DNA from: Bacillota bacterium
GTDB taxonomy: Bacteria; Bacillota; UBA4882; UBA8346
DNA length: 6,103 bases
Direction of reading: 5' to 3'
Assembly (NCBI GenBank): GCA_023415375.1
Contig: JAEZKW010000293.1
Coordinates: 1 to 6,103 of the forward strand
A program made the position numbers and the translations under genes. Shown one piece after another: positions 5,008 to 6,103 of the stretch (position 1 is its first letter; each line of letters opens with the position of its first letter). The notes beneath the pieces were generated by a model. It searched no databases and was not told the DNA's origin. It saw only the letters and a program-made list of their open reading frames with translations.

Positions 5008-5312
5008 TCATTCGGGCGAATAATTAATTGTTAGCCAAGGAGGAAAGCCTTATCTTCCGTTGTTGGTGTTTTAATATTAGTTCCATAGAGTCGGAATTCG
5101 GTCGTTCATTATACAGGCGAGATCAATCTTTTGCAGGAACATTGCTGGTCAAGTAGAAATTTAAATAGGTGGCAGGGAAAGGGGCTGTCCCAAAAGGAAG
5201 TTTAAGGGTTAAAGATATAAAATATATATTAAATTGTCTTTTCTGTATATTTTATTGATTTTAGTCACTTTTTGGACAGCCTCACATTTTTCCAGAGGAG
5301 GAAGTAGGAATT
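5008..5312 (+). other. Non-coding interval containing an orphan ribosome site and a MITE-like element
   Basis: No credible gene is seen. A short stem ATTCG/CGAAT (5010-5021) directly after the nitroreductase stop has no U-run. AAGGAGG at 5037-5043 is a textbook ribosome site, but the frames behind it stop quickly, so it may be what is left of a decayed gene. The right third is a 103-bp inverted-repeat element (5181-5283), followed by the cheR ribosome site. Confidence 0.5.
5181..5283. mobile_element. MITE-like 103-bp inverted-repeat element
   Basis: The left end GGGGCTGTCCCAAAAG (5181-5196) and the inverted right end GAGGCTGTCCAAAAAG (5283-5268) agree at 14 of 16 bases. Ends of the form GGCTGTCCCAAAA are familiar from insertion sequences of Bacillota, for example IS1182-like elements (from memory). 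Inside, ATAAAATATA (5217-5226) and TATATTTTAT (5246-5255) are a second perfect 10-bp inverted pair, so the whole element can fold into one long hairpin. It has no coding capacity, and I see no clear target-site duplication. It could be a non-autonomous element, an internally deleted insertion sequence, or a structural hairpin that also ends transcription ahead of cheR. Confidence 0.6.
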
Positions 5313-6080
5313 TTGGATTATGCAACCTTTAAAAAAATGGCCGCCGAATTAACACAAATTGATTTGGGCAGTTATAAAAGCCAACAAATGGACCGCCGGA
5401 TTAACTCGTTAATGGGTTTGTGGAATCTTAAATCATACGATGAATTCATAGAGGTTCTGCGAAACAATCCTCAAAGATATAATGAGTTTGTAAAAAAATT
5501 AACAATTAATGTATCGGAATTCTTTCGGAATGCCGAACGCTTTCAAGAGCTATGGCGAAATGTTTTGCCGGAATTACTGAAAAAACCCCAAATCCGTATC
5601 TGGAGTGCAGGCTGCTCAGATGGGGCTGAGCCGTATTCAATCGCCATCATTTTATATGAACTTCAGGCCCAGCACCGTGCTAAGATAATCGCTTCGGATG
5701 TTGATCGGGTTATTTTAGAGAAAGCAAGAGATGCAGCTTATGCTTATAATGAGGTTAAAAGTGTACCTCCGGATTTACTCCCTCGTTATTTTGACATGAG
5801 GGGCGGATTGTATATTTTGAAAGACCCTCCGAAAAATTTGGTTGAATTCCGGGCTCAAAATTTATTATTGGATGACTTTGAAGGGGATTTTGACCTGATT
5901 GTCTGTCGTAATGTGGTGATTTATTTTACAGAGGAAGCCAAGGGAGAACTTTATCAAAAATTTATGAAGGCCCTCAATCCCGGCGGTTATTTAATGGTTG
6001 GGGGAACTGAGCCTATCTTGACATACCGGCAAATGGGTTTCGAAAATTCGTTCACGTCTTTTTATAGGAAACCGGGGTAA
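5313..6080 (+). CDS. cheR: Chemotaxis protein methyltransferase CheR
   Basis: This cytoplasmic enzyme transfers methyl groups from S-adenosylmethionine to glutamates of chemoreceptors, setting adaptation of the chemotaxis array. The 255-residue chain has the all-helical N-terminal CheR domain (1-65), then NVSEFFRN (66-73), and the SAM-binding motif IWSAGCSDGAEPYSIAI (96-112). ASDVDRVILEKA (127-138) supplies the acidic ribose contact, DLIVCRNVVIYF (194-205) is the CheR signature, and GGYLMVGGTEPI (224-235) the final strand. Where many CheR proteins read GEEPYS this one has GAEPYS, a modest change. There is no TPR tail. The start is TTG with GAGGAGG (5295-5301) 11 bases upstream and a second AGGA nearer; the adjacent ATG is out of frame. 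No cheB, cheA or receptor gene is in view, so the gene looks isolated, with its 5' side abutting the MITE-like element. Confidence 0.95.
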   Translation: MDYATFKKMAAELTQIDLGSYKSQQMDRRINSLMGLWNLKSYDEFIEVLRNNPQRYNEFVKKLTINVSEFFRNAERFQELWRNVLPELLKKPQIRIWSAGCSDGAEPYSIAIILYELQAQHRAKIIASDVDRVILEKARDAAYAYNEVKSVPPDLLPRYFDMRGGLYILKDPPKNLVEFRAQNLLLDDFEGDFDLIVCRNVVIYFTEEAKGELYQKFMKALNPGGYLMVGGTEPILTYRQMGFENSFTSFYRKPG

Positions 6081-6103
6081 GATAGTTTCGTGACTGTATT
6101 TTT

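Noticed and set aside
5010..5021. Short stem ATTCG/CGAAT right after the nitroreductase stop as a terminator
   Set aside because: It has five pairs with a two-base loop and no following U-run, too weak to call.

Overview
The window looks like chromosomal DNA from a low-GC Bacillota, most likely a member of the Clostridia or a related class. The reasons are purine-rich Shine-Dalgarno sites, three TTG starts that fit the reading (2101, 4384, 5313), U-tailed hairpin terminators and a B. subtilis-like MntR. Species cannot be fixed from the sequence. There is no rRNA, tRNA, CRISPR array, transposase or phage gene.

Left part, minus strand (1-1961): a manganese-type DtxR/MntR regulator (1452-1961) is followed by a U-tailed hairpin. 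Then comes uppP (535-1323), undecaprenyl-diphosphate phosphatase, and 41 bases further a DedA-family membrane protein (1-493) that runs off the left edge. Some DedA proteins have been described as undecaprenyl-phosphate flippases, so uppP-dedA reads as a lipid-carrier recycling pair. This DedA protein lacks most of the residues known to be essential in the E. coli members. The uppP leader contains a good promoter (1411-1439) upstream of the hairpin, so that hairpin may also act on uppP.

Middle, plus strand (2086-4073): a divergent 59-codon gene of unknown function has a strong ribosome site, a TTG start and its own terminator. It is followed by a stand-alone multi-spanning GT-C glycosyltransferase of the ArnT/PMT_2 type (2466-4073). 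Enzymes of that class usually take sugars from polyprenyl-phosphate donors, which links it loosely to uppP.

Right part, plus strand (4074-6103): a non-coding stretch of about 300 bases carries an extended -10 promoter. It ends in three closely packed palindromes, one a (CG)6 tract and one covering the TTG start of a nitroreductase-family flavoprotein (4384-5007). The next gap holds a 103-bp inverted-repeat element with ends like those of an insertion sequence (MITE-like), only 29 bases before an orphan chemotaxis methyltransferase gene, cheR (5313-6080).

Apart from uppP-dedA, the genes look like separate transcription units. I see no clear multi-gene novel system. The most unusual points are the divergent DedA protein, the MntR protein with a changed metal ligand, the structured nitroreductase leader and the MITE-like element.
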